Below, piece after piece: positions 9,470 to 17,763 of a stretch of 64,000 nucleotides of DNA. The DNA comes from Pseudomonadales bacterium. Its GTDB lineage: Bacteria > Pseudomonadota > Gammaproteobacteria > Pseudomonadales > Halieaceae. Position numbers and translations under genes: made by a program. Every line of letters starts with the position of its first letter. Within the stretch, counting starts at the first letter, position 1. The notes beneath the pieces are model-generated. The model worked only from the letters and a program-made list of their open reading frames with translations. It did no database searches and was not told the DNA's origin. The stretch spans positions 1 through 64,000 of the forward strand of contig JACKNU010000003.1 of NCBI GenBank assembly GCA_024234675.1. The letters are read 5' to 3'.

Positions 9470-9493
9470 CAGACTGCGGCCTCCGACAGTCTG
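9470..9493. repeat. Inverted repeat (hairpin) between DDN gene and exchanger
   Basis: CAGACTG+CGG at 9470-9479 pairs with CCG (9483-9485) and CAGTCTG (9487-9493), one bulged A and a 3-base loop. It lies just beyond the 3' end of the minus-strand DDN gene and upstream of the exchanger. No T-run follows on either strand, so an intrinsic terminator is only a possibility. Confidence 0.45.
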
Positions 9494-9539
9494 CAATACG
9501 ATTCAGTCTACAGCCATTTCCCAGCCGTCCCGGGTGTGC

Positions 9540-9998
9540 TCAGTACGGTTCACACACAAATATGGGGATATCCCGGTCGGTCCTGGCACGGTAGTCCGCA
9601 TAGGGGGCGTAGTGGTTGTCGCAGATCGGCCACAGAGCCGGTTTTTCTTCTGGCGTTGCCAGGCGAGCGCGAAGTGACAATTTCCTGCCACGGTGGCGTA
9701 TGGTGATGTCCGGGTTTTTGGCAATATTGTAGTACCACACCGGGTTTCTCGGTGAGCCGCCCCTGGACGCCACCAGCAGCGCGCCCTGATTGTAGGGCAC
9801 CCACATCAGCGGCATCGTAATTTCCCGGCCGGACCTGGCACCGGTCATGGTAACGAAACACACCTCGTCCCCCTGCAACGTATTGAACAGCTTGCCCATG
9901 GTCAGGCGGTTGAGAAATATATGACTGCGCGACATGGCTTTCAGCACCCACTTCGGCGGGTTGAACTGCTCTTTGTCTACTGTTTTGCTACTGCTCAT
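9540..9998 (-). CDS. DDN-family (deazaflavin/F420-dependent) nitroreductase-like oxidoreductase
   Basis: 152 aa from ATG 9998, chosen because AGGAG lies 7 bases upstream; a 10-residue upstream extension exists in frame. The split-barrel DDN signature is clear: TGARSGREITMPL, then GGSPRNPVWYYNIAKNPDI, and a C-terminal DRDIPIFV. Mycobacterial relatives (Ddn) bind F420H2 and reduce quinones or nitro compounds; many members outside actinobacteria have no proven cofactor. A second, clearly related gene sits at 61143-61586. Family is sure; F420 use is not demonstrated here. Confidence 0.88.
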   Translation of the reverse strand: MSSSKTVDKEQFNPPKWVLKAMSRSHIFLNRLTMGKLFNTLQGDEVCFVTMTGARSGREITMPLMWVPYNQGALLVASRGGSPRNPVWYYNIAKNPDITIRHRGRKLSLRARLATPEEKPALWPICDNHYAPYADYRARTDRDIPIFVCEPY

Positions 9999-10057
9999 GT
10001 GTGTCTCCTGGTTATGTGCGTCTGTCATTGCGGTGTTGGTCCCGGCCAGCGGGGACT

Positions 10058-11140
10058 TCAGGGCCTGATACGCCCGAGAGCGGGGTCCGGGAGCCCCGTC
10101 ACATTGGGTCCCACGGGGTTTTTAGGGCGGTAGGTGGCATCCGCACGGTAGCGCTCGAGCACTGACTCGTGCACGCCCTCCATCCCGTTGCAGGTCGCCC
10201 CCACCGGGCGCCTGTATCGGTCCCGGGTGATTCGGTAGAGCCCCCCCAGGAACTCCTCATATGAATCGGTCACCGGCCCCGTGTAATTGCGACGGCTTAT
10301 TTTGGGAACAGCCTCGGGCCTGATGCCCAGACCACAAGCCGAAGCCTTGTCCAACAACCACCTGAGGGCCACATTGGACAGTGCATGGCTCTTGTAGCCG
10401 CCGCCAACATTGGCGTGGGCACCAACAAACCACTTTTGCTCCATCACCTGGTTGGGTTTTTCCCGTGGATCCCACATGGTGGCCAGGTAATTCTCCCGGT
10501 GTTCGTCCGTGGCCAGCGCATGATAGGCGTGACTCACGATACTGCTCAGTTCAGTGTCATGAAATTCGTAAAACCGCCGATTGAACCAGTCGAAGGAATT
10601 TACCGGGATACCTAGAGCACCCACTGTATCCCACACCCCGACAAACTGTATCCTGACCGGCCTCGAGTAGCGAGCCCGGAACATTTGGGCCGCGGGCGTG
10701 TCGGCGCCGTCGTCCCGGGCCCGGTACAGTTGATACGCCTCCCCTATTACCTCGGCCCGCCGGCGCTTGTCGCCCACGGAGCGTTTCACCAGCCCACAGT
10801 TGCGGATCATGCCAACCAGGCTGCGCGCCGTGTAGGCTCCCCGGGAAAATCCGGTGATGAAAATTTCGTCGCCGTCACTGTAGTTGTCCACCAACCAGGA
10901 GTATCCCTGGCGTATGTTTTTCGACAGCCCCACGCCAAATAAGCCGCCGGACAGCTTGTTGTACCAGCGCGTGCCCACGCCCTTGTCGTACCATTTCAGC
11001 TGCTCGCGCCCATCGGTCGTGGTTTTGGCACAGGCCTCGAAGAGCAGGCGCACATTGGTATTGGTACTCCCTTCAATATCGGTATTGTTGTCCGGCGTAT
11101 TCCAGGTACCGTCAAAACAGATCAACAAATTCTTGCCCAT
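10058..11140 (-). CDS. DUF2235 alpha/beta-hydrolase (Tle1-like fold)
   Basis: 360 aa. It opens with the DUF2235 hallmark NLLICFDGTWNTPDN, followed by KWYDKGVGT and a serine-hydrolase nucleophile elbow GFSRGAYTARSL (Ser in GxSxG), then FVGVWDTVGALG and a histidine-rich VGAHANVGGGY. The same domain occurs in type VI phospholipase effectors of the Tle1 group, but no VgrG, PAAR, Hcp or immunity gene is adjacent, so a housekeeping or stress-related hydrolase is just as likely. AGAGGGG lies about 7 bases before the ATG. No signal peptide or membrane helix is evident. Confidence 0.88.
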   Translation of the reverse strand: MGKNLLICFDGTWNTPDNNTDIEGSTNTNVRLLFEACAKTTTDGREQLKWYDKGVGTRWYNKLSGGLFGVGLSKNIRQGYSWLVDNYSDGDEIFITGFSRGAYTARSLVGMIRNCGLVKRSVGDKRRRAEVIGEAYQLYRARDDGADTPAAQMFRARYSRPVRIQFVGVWDTVGALGIPVNSFDWFNRRFYEFHDTELSSIVSHAYHALATDEHRENYLATMWDPREKPNQVMEQKWFVGAHANVGGGYKSHALSNVALRWLLDKASACGLGIRPEAVPKISRRNYTGPVTDSYEEFLGGLYRITRDRYRRPVGATCNGMEGVHESVLERYRADATYRPKNPVGPNVTGLPDPALGRIRP

Positions 11141-11227
11141 AGTGCTGCCCCTCTCATCATTTTCGCGGTCAATTTATGCCACCAATTTACTGCATAGGTA
11201 TAGATCAAACGAGAGCATATTCAAAAC

Positions 11228-11246
11228 GGCCGCCGGCGCGGCGGCC
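11228..11246. repeat. GC-rich hairpin in divergent intergenic region
   Basis: GGCCGCC (11228-11234) and GGCGGCC (11240-11246) form a perfect 7-bp stem with a 5-base loop. Read on the minus strand it is followed by GTTTTGA. It sits in the 273-bp divergent gap between the DUF2235 gene and the amidase, where I see no other element. Confidence 0.4.
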
Positions 11247-11413
11247 CCTGCCACGTTGCTGTCCCGATTTGCCCCATGCCCCGGTTGCCGTGAAGGGCAT
11301 TAGGGGCTATGTTTCCACCACCCACTGCCCGACACGGCATGGCCTGGCTGCTGAACGCGCCTGTGGACCACCTCATGTCAAAAGCTGGCACCAACACACC
11401 CGGAGTATAAGCC

Positions 11414-12865
11414 GTGAGCGATATCTACTACCTACCCGCAGTTGAACTCGCCCGGAAAATTGCCCGGGGGGAGATAAGTTCCCTGGAACTCACCGAAGGC
11501 TATATCGATCGAATCGCAACCCTGGATGAACGCATCAACGCCGTGCCGGTGCGCACTTTCGAGAGAGCCATAAGCGATGCAAGGCGCGCCGACGAGGCCA
11601 GGGCCAGGGGACAGTCCCTGGGGCCTCTCCACGGCGTGCCGATGACCATCAAGGAGTCCTACGTCATGGCGGGAACACCCGCCACCTGGGGCCTGGAAGC
11701 CTTCAGGCATAACGTGGCCAGCGAAGATGGCCTGGCCGTGCAGCGGTTTCGGGATGCCGGTGCCCACTTTCTCGGCAAAACCAATGTCCCGGCCGACCTC
11801 GCGGACTTCCAGAGCTACAACACGATTTACGGTACTACCAATAACCCTCGCGACCTGGACCGAACCCCGGGAGGCTCATCGGGTGGCAGCGCGGCGGCGA
11901 TCGCCGCCGGCATGACCGCGCTCGAGGCCGGTTCAGACATCGGCGGCTCGATCAGGAACCCGGCGCACTTCAACGGGGTGTTCGGTCACAAACCCACCTG
12001 GGGAGTGGTACCGCAATCAGGCCACGAACTGATTGCCGGTGCGCCGGATTCGGACCTCTCGGTATGCGGCCCCATTGCCAGAGATGCCCGGGACCTCAAG
12101 CTCGCACTGTCCGTAATGAGCGGGCCCACCGCACGCGAGGCGATTGGCTGGAAGCTGGACCTGCCCGCCGCGGATATCACCTCCCTCGGTGATTTTCGCG
12201 TTGCGGTATGGCACACGGATGAACTCGCGCCGGTGTCATCAGCAACAGCCGCCAGGGTACAAATGGTCGCTGATTGCCTGGCTGCCAAAGGGGCTGTGGT
12301 GTCGGACACTGCACGCCCGGATATCGATTTTCGCAAGGCCCACGATACCTACCAGTCACTACTATCGGCTGTCATGTCCAGTGCTCAGCCCAGCGAATAT
12401 ATTGAAAGACTGAAGAGCGAGGTCAAGGCCCTGAGAAAGGACGATGTATCGCCAGAAGCAGTAAATGCCCGGGCGGCAATTATGATGCATCGCGACTGGC
12501 TGCGGCTGAACTTCAAGAGAGAAAAACTCAGGTTGGCATGGGATGCCTTTTTCTCGCAGTGGGACATCCTCATCTGCCCCCAGATGGCGACCTCCGCATT
12601 TCCACACGACCACCGGCCCATGCGAGAGCGCGTGCTCGAGGTCGATGGAGTCGACAGGCCCTATTTCGAGCAGCTTTTCTGGTCGGGGATTGTTACTGCC
12701 CCGCTGCTGCCCAGCACGGTATTCCCAACCGGCCTGGACCAGCATGGTTTGCCCATAGGGCTGCAGGCAGTCAGCGGCCCCTATCGCGACTACCGCTGCA
12801 TTGAGTTTGCCAGGCTGATTGTCGAGGAAACCGGTGGCTTTGAGCCGCCTGTGTACAGCTGGTAG
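11414..12865 (+). CDS. Amidase (amidase-signature family)
   Basis: 483 aa with the complete Ser-cisSer-Lys machinery: Lys in LHGVPMTIKESY, the glycine/serine box TPGGSSGGSAAAIAAG with the cis-Ser, and the nucleophile Ser in GSDIGGSIRNPA. Family enzymes hydrolyse amides (acyl, aryl, or peptide amides) in the cytosol. The start is a GTG at 11414 with GGAG about 9 bases upstream. A GST-like gene follows after 59 bp on the same strand. The C-terminal half (FFSQWDILICPQMA, LPIGLQAVSGPY) is typical of stand-alone amidases rather than GatA; no GatB or GatC is nearby. Substrate unknown. Confidence 0.93.
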   Translation: MSDIYYLPAVELARKIARGEISSLELTEGYIDRIATLDERINAVPVRTFERAISDARRADEARARGQSLGPLHGVPMTIKESYVMAGTPATWGLEAFRHNVASEDGLAVQRFRDAGAHFLGKTNVPADLADFQSYNTIYGTTNNPRDLDRTPGGSSGGSAAAIAAGMTALEAGSDIGGSIRNPAHFNGVFGHKPTWGVVPQSGHELIAGAPDSDLSVCGPIARDARDLKLALSVMSGPTAREAIGWKLDLPAADITSLGDFRVAVWHTDELAPVSSATAARVQMVADCLAAKGAVVSDTARPDIDFRKAHDTYQSLLSAVMSSAQPSEYIERLKSEVKALRKDDVSPEAVNARAAIMMHRDWLRLNFKREKLRLAWDAFFSQWDILICPQMATSAFPHDHRPMRERVLEVDGVDRPYFEQLFWSGIVTAPLLPSTVFPTGLDQHGLPIGLQAVSGPYRDYRCIEFARLIVEETGGFEPPVYSW

Positions 12866-12924
12866 CCCGGCCTGGCCTCGCCACGTGCGGGAAAGCTGCC
12901 ACGCCTACGATAAGGAGAACACTT

Positions 12925-13689
12925 ATGGAATACCGGAAACCTGCACAGGCCCGGGAGTTGCCGGGCCTGCGTATTGCGCTGACTATCGGGCTGCCGGCTC
13001 CCTGGAGCATGGCTGCGCGCTTTATGTTCGACGTGAAGCAAATCCCCTATGTACCCGTTGAGCAACTTCCCGGGCAGCCCAATGAAGAACTGCTTGCCTG
13101 GACCGGTCATCGCAATGCGCCGGTAGTGGTACTGAACGATGAGCCGCCGCGCACGAACTGGGCGGATATTATCGAACTCGCCGAGCGGATCAATCCTGAA
13201 CCGGCCCTGGTTCCGGAGGACCCGGAGGACCGGATACGGATGTTCGGCCTGGCCAACGAGATCTGTGGCGCCGGCGGTCTCACCTGGACCGCCCGTCACC
13301 TGATGCTGGCGCCGGGCCTCAAATCGGACAATGCGGCCGTGCTTGCCAGCAGCCGGACCATGGCCAGGGCCTATGGTTACAGCGACGCGGCCGCGGCAGC
13401 GGCACCGCGGCGCGTTGCCCAGATTCTGGGCATCCTCGAAAGCCAGTTGCAACAGCAGGAGGCCAGGGGCAGCCAGTACTTCATCGGTGACGGGCTGACC
13501 GCTGTGGACCTGATCTGGGCCAGTTTTTCCAACACCCTGCACCCACTGCCGGAGGAAGTAAACCCCATGGATGCGGGCATGCGCAAGGTATACCAGCGTA
13601 CCGGTGACGCTTTCAAGCCGCCGGAGATTCTCTTCACCCAGCGCGACTACATCTATGAACAACACCTGTCACTGCCGCTGGATTTTTGA
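12925..13689 (+). CDS. Glutathione S-transferase-like protein
   Basis: 254 aa, start supported by AAGGAG 8 bases upstream. The N-terminal thioredoxin-like half is divergent (the usual catalytic Ser/Tyr/Cys is not obvious; APWSMAARFMFD stands at the expected helix), while the C-terminal helical half keeps the GST folding motif YFIGDGLTAVDLIWASF with its N-cap Thr and hydrophobic-staple Asp. Longer than a typical GST by about 40 residues. It may form an operon with the upstream amidase. GST superfamily membership is likely; enzymatic activity is uncertain. Confidence 0.8.
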   Translation: MEYRKPAQARELPGLRIALTIGLPAPWSMAARFMFDVKQIPYVPVEQLPGQPNEELLAWTGHRNAPVVVLNDEPPRTNWADIIELAERINPEPALVPEDPEDRIRMFGLANEICGAGGLTWTARHLMLAPGLKSDNAAVLASSRTMARAYGYSDAAAAAAPRRVAQILGILESQLQQQEARGSQYFIGDGLTAVDLIWASFSNTLHPLPEEVNPMDAGMRKVYQRTGDAFKPPEILFTQRDYIYEQHLSLPLDF

Positions 13690-13775
13690 CTCTTCAGGAA
13701 GGGCGGTATATCCCGGCAAACAGCTGCCGACTGCAGGCGGCCACCGGGTTCCTTACAGCCGCAAGGTGCGGTTTG

Positions 13776-16040
13776 TCAGAAGCTGCCGCTGAAAGCCAGC
13801 CCCACGTAGCGCGGTTTTGCGCGCCTGGCCACTTCGCCCGCGCCCACGTCCTGCTTGAAGATCAGCACGTTTTCGTCGAACACGTTGCGCACGATAAGAT
13901 CGATCTGCCAGTTCTGGTCCGGCTCGATATAGCTCAATTGCGCGGTACTGCGAAAGAAATCCTGCTGCCGATCCTGCCGGGTATTCTGGGCCGTGAAGTA
14001 TATGTCCCCCATGTATTCGGTGCGCCACAGCAGGGCCGCGCTGCCCCAGCTGAAACGGGGGCTCGAGTAGTTGAGGCTCAGGTAGCCGCTGTTTTGCGGG
14101 GTGAGGATAGTCCGGTTGCCGTTGAGGTTGCCCGTATCGGTCTCGAAATCCCGAAACTCGGCATGAGTATAGGCATAGCCGAGCTGGAGCTGCCAGCTGG
14201 GAGTCAGCAGCGCCTGTAGCGTGCTCTCTACCCCGTATCCGCGCACCCCGTTGGTGTTGACCGTGCGCGCCAGACCATTCTCGATCACCTGTATCTGGTA
14301 GTCGTCGACCTGGTAGCCGTAACCCCCTATCTGGTAGCTCAGTTGCTCGCCCCAGGCGCTACCGCGCAAGCCGAGTTCCGCGGACAGGGCCTGCTCCGGG
14401 TCGAACACCGACAGTTCGGGTGTCGCCGCGGGCTCGAAGCCGCCTGCCTTGTAGCCCTTGCTGACAGAGGCATAGGCGTTGCTCTGCTCCCCCAGCAGGT
14501 AGTTGAGTGCCAGCCGGGCCTCCCAGTCATGCCAGTTCTCGCCTATGTGCTCCCAGCCCCCGGTTGCATACCCCAGCAGGTTACCGGCGGGATTCAGCGG
14601 CGCCGAGTTCAATGCGTTCAGGGCTGTGGAGACACTGTCCACCGGCGCCGAGCGATACTTGAAATCCTTGTCGTCGGCGCTGTAGCGCAGCCCGGCGGTA
14701 ACGCTCAGCCGCGGGTCCAGCGACCAGGTGACATCGCCGTAGATGCCGTAACTCAGGTAATCCCCCGCCTGATAGGACAGCTCTTCAACGCTCTGCTGGC
14801 AGCTGCCGAACAGAATGTCGGAAGTGGCGTCGCAGAGCTCGAAGTCCGGGAACGGCAAACCGAAATCGGCAGGGGATACCGGGCGACCAGAGAGGATGTT
14901 GATGTCTGAATAGGCCAGTTGGACCGTGGTACTCACTTTCTCGCTGAAAACAATCCCCCCGGCGACCCAGTCGAAATGTTCGCGCCTCCCGGTAAAGCGG
15001 AACTCCTGGCTCAGGGTCTCGCTCTTGCGATTGATGAAGCCGGCGGTGGTGAGAAATTCGGCACTGCCATCGACATCGAACAGGTTGGGGCTGTTGTTAT
15101 TGTGGTAGGCGGTTACCGACAGCAGCGAGAAAGGCGCAGCGGGCTGCCACAGTACCCGCAGCTGGCCATTGGCGTTACTGACGTCGTCATAGGTGGGCGT
15201 ATCCAGCGCCAGCCTGTCGTCAAACGGATCCGGGGGCACGCCCCCGGCGGCAGCCAGTGACGGCACCAGGGTCTCGTAACCCAGGCCATTGGTATTAGTG
15301 CGCTGATAACCGTAGCTTAAGGTCGCGTCAAAAGCTCCGAGTATCGAACGCAGGGCGAGGCGGCCGCCCAGGCTCTCCTCGTCGCCGATGTTAACACCCA
15401 GCCAGCGGTTATCCAGGTCACCGTCATTGCGGTAACTGAATCCACTGGCCCGCAACATCAGGCGCTCACCCAGCAACGGCTGGTTGACAGTGAGCCGGGC
15501 GCCGCGATCGTTATCCTCGCCGGCTTCCACTGCATAGTTGCCCTCGAACTGTTCCACCGGCTGGTTGTTGTAGATCACGATAGCGCCCGCGGTGGCGTTG
15601 CGGCCAAACAGGGTTCCCTGGGGGCCCCGCAACACCTCCACCCGGTTCACGTCGACCATGGTCAGGGAAGTACTGTTGATGCGGCCGACATAGCTGTCGT
15701 CGACTATGACGGCAACGCTGGCCTCGCCACCGATGCCAAAGCTGTTGGTGCTGATGCCCCGGATAGCGTAAATGGGTGTGCTGATACCCTGCTCCCAACC
15801 ACTCAGCCCGGGAGCCAGGACGGTGAAATCCTCGATGCGCTGCATACCCTGGTGTTGCAGTTCCTCACCATTTAGCACGGTGATACTGATCGGCACGTCG
15901 GTCAGGGACTCCTCCCGGTGCTGGGCTTTCACCAGGACTTCCTCCAGCGCCTGGGTGGCAGTGGCGACAACCAGCGTCGCGAAACCGAATAATAACTTGT
16001 GCAAGATGATAGAGCCCACTTTGTTCCGGGAGCGGATCAT
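13776..16040 (-). CDS. TonB-dependent outer-membrane receptor
   Basis: About 754 aa from ATG 16040; the frame remains open to an ATG at 16124, giving 28 more residues, but the signal peptide (ILHKLLFGFATLVVATATQA) fits the internal start. Plug domain: DVPISITVLNGEEL, GIGGEASVAVIVDD, VEVLRGPQGTLFGRNATAGAI. The 22-strand barrel ends in the terminal aromatic motif YVGLAFSGSF, correct for BAM recognition. It belongs to the broad receptor group used by marine bacteria for varied ligands. Neighbours (a cupin and a GFA protein, same strand) do not reveal the ligand. No TonB/ExbBD genes here. Confidence 0.94.
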   Translation of the reverse strand: MIRSRNKVGSIILHKLLFGFATLVVATATQALEEVLVKAQHREESLTDVPISITVLNGEELQHQGMQRIEDFTVLAPGLSGWEQGISTPIYAIRGISTNSFGIGGEASVAVIVDDSYVGRINSTSLTMVDVNRVEVLRGPQGTLFGRNATAGAIVIYNNQPVEQFEGNYAVEAGEDNDRGARLTVNQPLLGERLMLRASGFSYRNDGDLDNRWLGVNIGDEESLGGRLALRSILGAFDATLSYGYQRTNTNGLGYETLVPSLAAAGGVPPDPFDDRLALDTPTYDDVSNANGQLRVLWQPAAPFSLLSVTAYHNNNSPNLFDVDGSAEFLTTAGFINRKSETLSQEFRFTGRREHFDWVAGGIVFSEKVSTTVQLAYSDINILSGRPVSPADFGLPFPDFELCDATSDILFGSCQQSVEELSYQAGDYLSYGIYGDVTWSLDPRLSVTAGLRYSADDKDFKYRSAPVDSVSTALNALNSAPLNPAGNLLGYATGGWEHIGENWHDWEARLALNYLLGEQSNAYASVSKGYKAGGFEPAATPELSVFDPEQALSAELGLRGSAWGEQLSYQIGGYGYQVDDYQIQVIENGLARTVNTNGVRGYGVESTLQALLTPSWQLQLGYAYTHAEFRDFETDTGNLNGNRTILTPQNSGYLSLNYSSPRFSWGSAALLWRTEYMGDIYFTAQNTRQDRQQDFFRSTAQLSYIEPDQNWQIDLIVRNVFDENVLIFKQDVGAGEVARRAKPRYVGLAFSGSF

Positions 16041-16331
16041 GCCACAAACGCACGCGTCCTCCCGGGCAATGTGCTCGATGACGTGGGGCTCCGGGTAGTC
16101 CCAGCCAGGATCTACTGAAACCATACTAGACGCTCTCGTTATTACTGGATTGCCTATTGTCCTACGATAAAGATATCAGCTTGGGCGGCCTCTCCCCTGC
16201 AGCTCCAGCCCACTGCGGGCCTGGGATGCCACGATCAGGGCGGGGTGGGTGTAGATGAGTCTCATACCGGCCCTGGCTACAAGGCAGGCAAGCCGGCCAC
16301 GATTGACGCCGGCTTGCGCCAGCCGGGCCGA

Positions 16332-16712
16332 CTATTCGCCATCATCACAGTCGACATAGTTCTCCTGTTGAAATCGCGGTGTGCAGATCGCCAGAAACAC
16401 CAGCTCGTCCTTGCCCACGCTGCGGATCCGCTGCCGGACTCCGGGCGGGATCGATACCACGTCACCGGTGGACACTTGCGTCCCCGGCAGTTCACCCGTC
16501 TCAACCACCCCGGTACCTGACACGATGACATAGCGTTCAGTGGTTCCCCGCAGGTAGTGCCAGCGTGTTAACTTGCCGGGTTCGACCCTGGCCCGGGCGA
16601 TGGAAACCGCAGGATCACCGGAGTCATTGGACAGCTCATTGATGAAACAGCCTTCCTCGAAGAAATATTCCCGCCCCGGTTGATAGACCTTTATTTCGCC
16701 CTGCTCACTCAT
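16332..16712 (-). CDS. Single-domain cupin protein
   Basis: 126 aa from the ATG at 16712 (AGGAG 6 bases upstream; six further in-frame residues exist upstream). Cupin motif 1 is recognisable (WHYLRGTTERYVIVSGTG) and motif 2 as GDVVSIPPGVRQRI, resembling the C-terminal cupin of mannose-6-phosphate isomerase/GMP type II enzymes. Metal ligands: His in RWHY and Glu in TTER are present, while the second His of motif 1 (usual HxH) appears replaced by Tyr. Role unknown; small stand-alone cupins can be isomerases or sugar-binding regulators. Confidence 0.85.
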   Translation of the reverse strand: MSEQGEIKVYQPGREYFFEEGCFINELSNDSGDPAVSIARARVEPGKLTRWHYLRGTTERYVIVSGTGVVETGELPGTQVSTGDVVSIPPGVRQRIRSVGKDELVFLAICTPRFQQENYVDCDDGE

Positions 16713-16775
16713 TGCCGCTCCTGCCCGCAATTACCGGGCCGCTTTCCCTCGATGGGTGAGCATTACTCTGCAACC

Positions 16776-17189
16776 TTAGTCCGCGTACCGGGCAAAGCAG
16801 GGCACCTCGTCCCCCGAACAGGACCAGGACGCTTTTGAGTCCTGAAATATGCGGGCCTGTGGTTTTATGTTGGGTTCATCATCAAGGGTGCCCGCCGGGA
16901 CGAAGACCTGCCCGGAATCACCCATTTCCCTCGGCAGTGGCCCGCCGCAGTGCATGCAGAAGGTACGCGCGAAGCGCTGTGCATCGGGGAGTTTGTAGGT
17001 CTTTACATGGTCCAGCTCACCGGTACAGGTGAGCTTGCCATTGCTTATAAACACATTGCTGGCATGGCCGGCACCGGTAGATTTTCGACAGCGCGAACAG
17101 TGGCAGTGGTAGAAGCGCACAGGCTCGCCGGTAACCACGAATTGCACTGCGCCGCACAGGCAGGATCCTTTCAAAGTTTGCTCGGTCAT
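16776..17189 (-). CDS. GFA-family protein (glutathione-dependent formaldehyde-activating enzyme fold)
   Basis: 137 aa zinc-binding protein with the family cysteine pattern: CLCGAV (residues 10-15), CHCSRCRKSTG, and FCMHCGG, then the C-terminal motif AGTLDD and the PQARIFQDSKASW stretch. The type enzyme Gfa joins formaldehyde to glutathione, though most GFA-fold proteins have unproven substrates. A second GFA gene lies at 24910-25410. Lies 63 bp upstream of the cupin gene on the same strand, so the two may be co-transcribed. Confidence 0.9.
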   Translation of the reverse strand: MTEQTLKGSCLCGAVQFVVTGEPVRFYHCHCSRCRKSTGAGHASNVFISNGKLTCTGELDHVKTYKLPDAQRFARTFCMHCGGPLPREMGDSGQVFVPAGTLDDEPNIKPQARIFQDSKASWSCSGDEVPCFARYAD

Positions 17190-17257
17190 GGACTATTTCC
17201 TCTTTCGAATATGCACCAACCGGAAAAATTAAATGAACCGGCAATCAGGCAGTTAGC

Positions 17258-17433
17258 GGGTCCCGCTGCCAGAGTTGGGCGCGCCACAGCTCGGCGTAAT
17301 TCCCGTTCGTCTCGAGCAGGGCCTGGTGGCTGCCCCGTTCGACGATATGCCCATGCTGCAGCACCAGGATTATATCAGCATCGACATCGGTGGACAGGTG
17401 GTGGTCGATCACCAGGTCGGTGTGGTCCCTGGC
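17258..17433 (-). pseudogene. Decayed copy of the 3' end of the neighbouring ATM1-type ABC exporter
   Basis: Aligned by eye with 19625-19800 (the C-terminal end of the exporter at 19600-21411) this 176-bp stretch matches at 161 positions (about 91%) with no gap. Translated it reads DADIILVLQHGHIVERG and NGNYAELWRAQLWQRD, against DADLILVLQHGRVVEQG and NGKYAELWRAQLRQRD in the intact gene. The H-loop region is spoiled (IDHHLST for IAHRLST). Homology stops abruptly at about 17434, upstream of which (in gene direction) there is no exporter sequence. It is therefore a truncated duplicate, not a gene. Confidence 0.85.
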
Positions 17434-17763
17434 GTTTTTCCGCACGAATTTGTTGTCCTGGCGCTGGACGTGCAGCGCCAGGATTTGCTCCCGCCACAGG
17501 AACTGCAAACGGCACTGGATGAATTGCCCTGACGGCTTTGGACCCGCGCCGGCTTCGTCAACGCCAAGCCATGTCTGTTTATCAGCGAGAAAATCTATCA
17601 TATCCCGTCGCTGCGCAATGTGGTGTTGGCCGTGCCCTATCTGGGCATGGGCCCTGACCGGGCGCATAATAGTCCCAATTTACGGAGTGCCCCGCATGCG
17701 CCTCACTCGCGAACGCCCCCCGGAGGGGGGACGAATGCAGCCGGGGCCGGATGGAGAATAGTT
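17434..17763. other. Region without an intact gene; possible coding remnant
   Basis: Between the exporter fragment and the GTG of the glutamine-synthetase-like gene I find no convincing gene. Plus-strand translation gives coding-like but frame-broken pieces (about 17445-17530 with an in-frame stop at 17530-17532; then FVNAKPCLFISEKIYHIPS near 17555-17610), suggesting the eroded end of an unrelated plus-strand gene. I do not recognise the family. GGAG at 17753-17756 serves as ribosome-binding site for the following gene. Confidence 0.4.

Noticed and set aside
10058..11140. DUF2235 gene as part of a type VI secretion effector module
   Set aside because: No VgrG, PAAR, Hcp or immunity gene on either side.
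13776..17189. TonB receptor-cupin-GFA as a polysaccharide utilisation locus
   Set aside because: No glycoside hydrolase, SusD-like protein or sugar transporter is present; adjacency alone is not enough.
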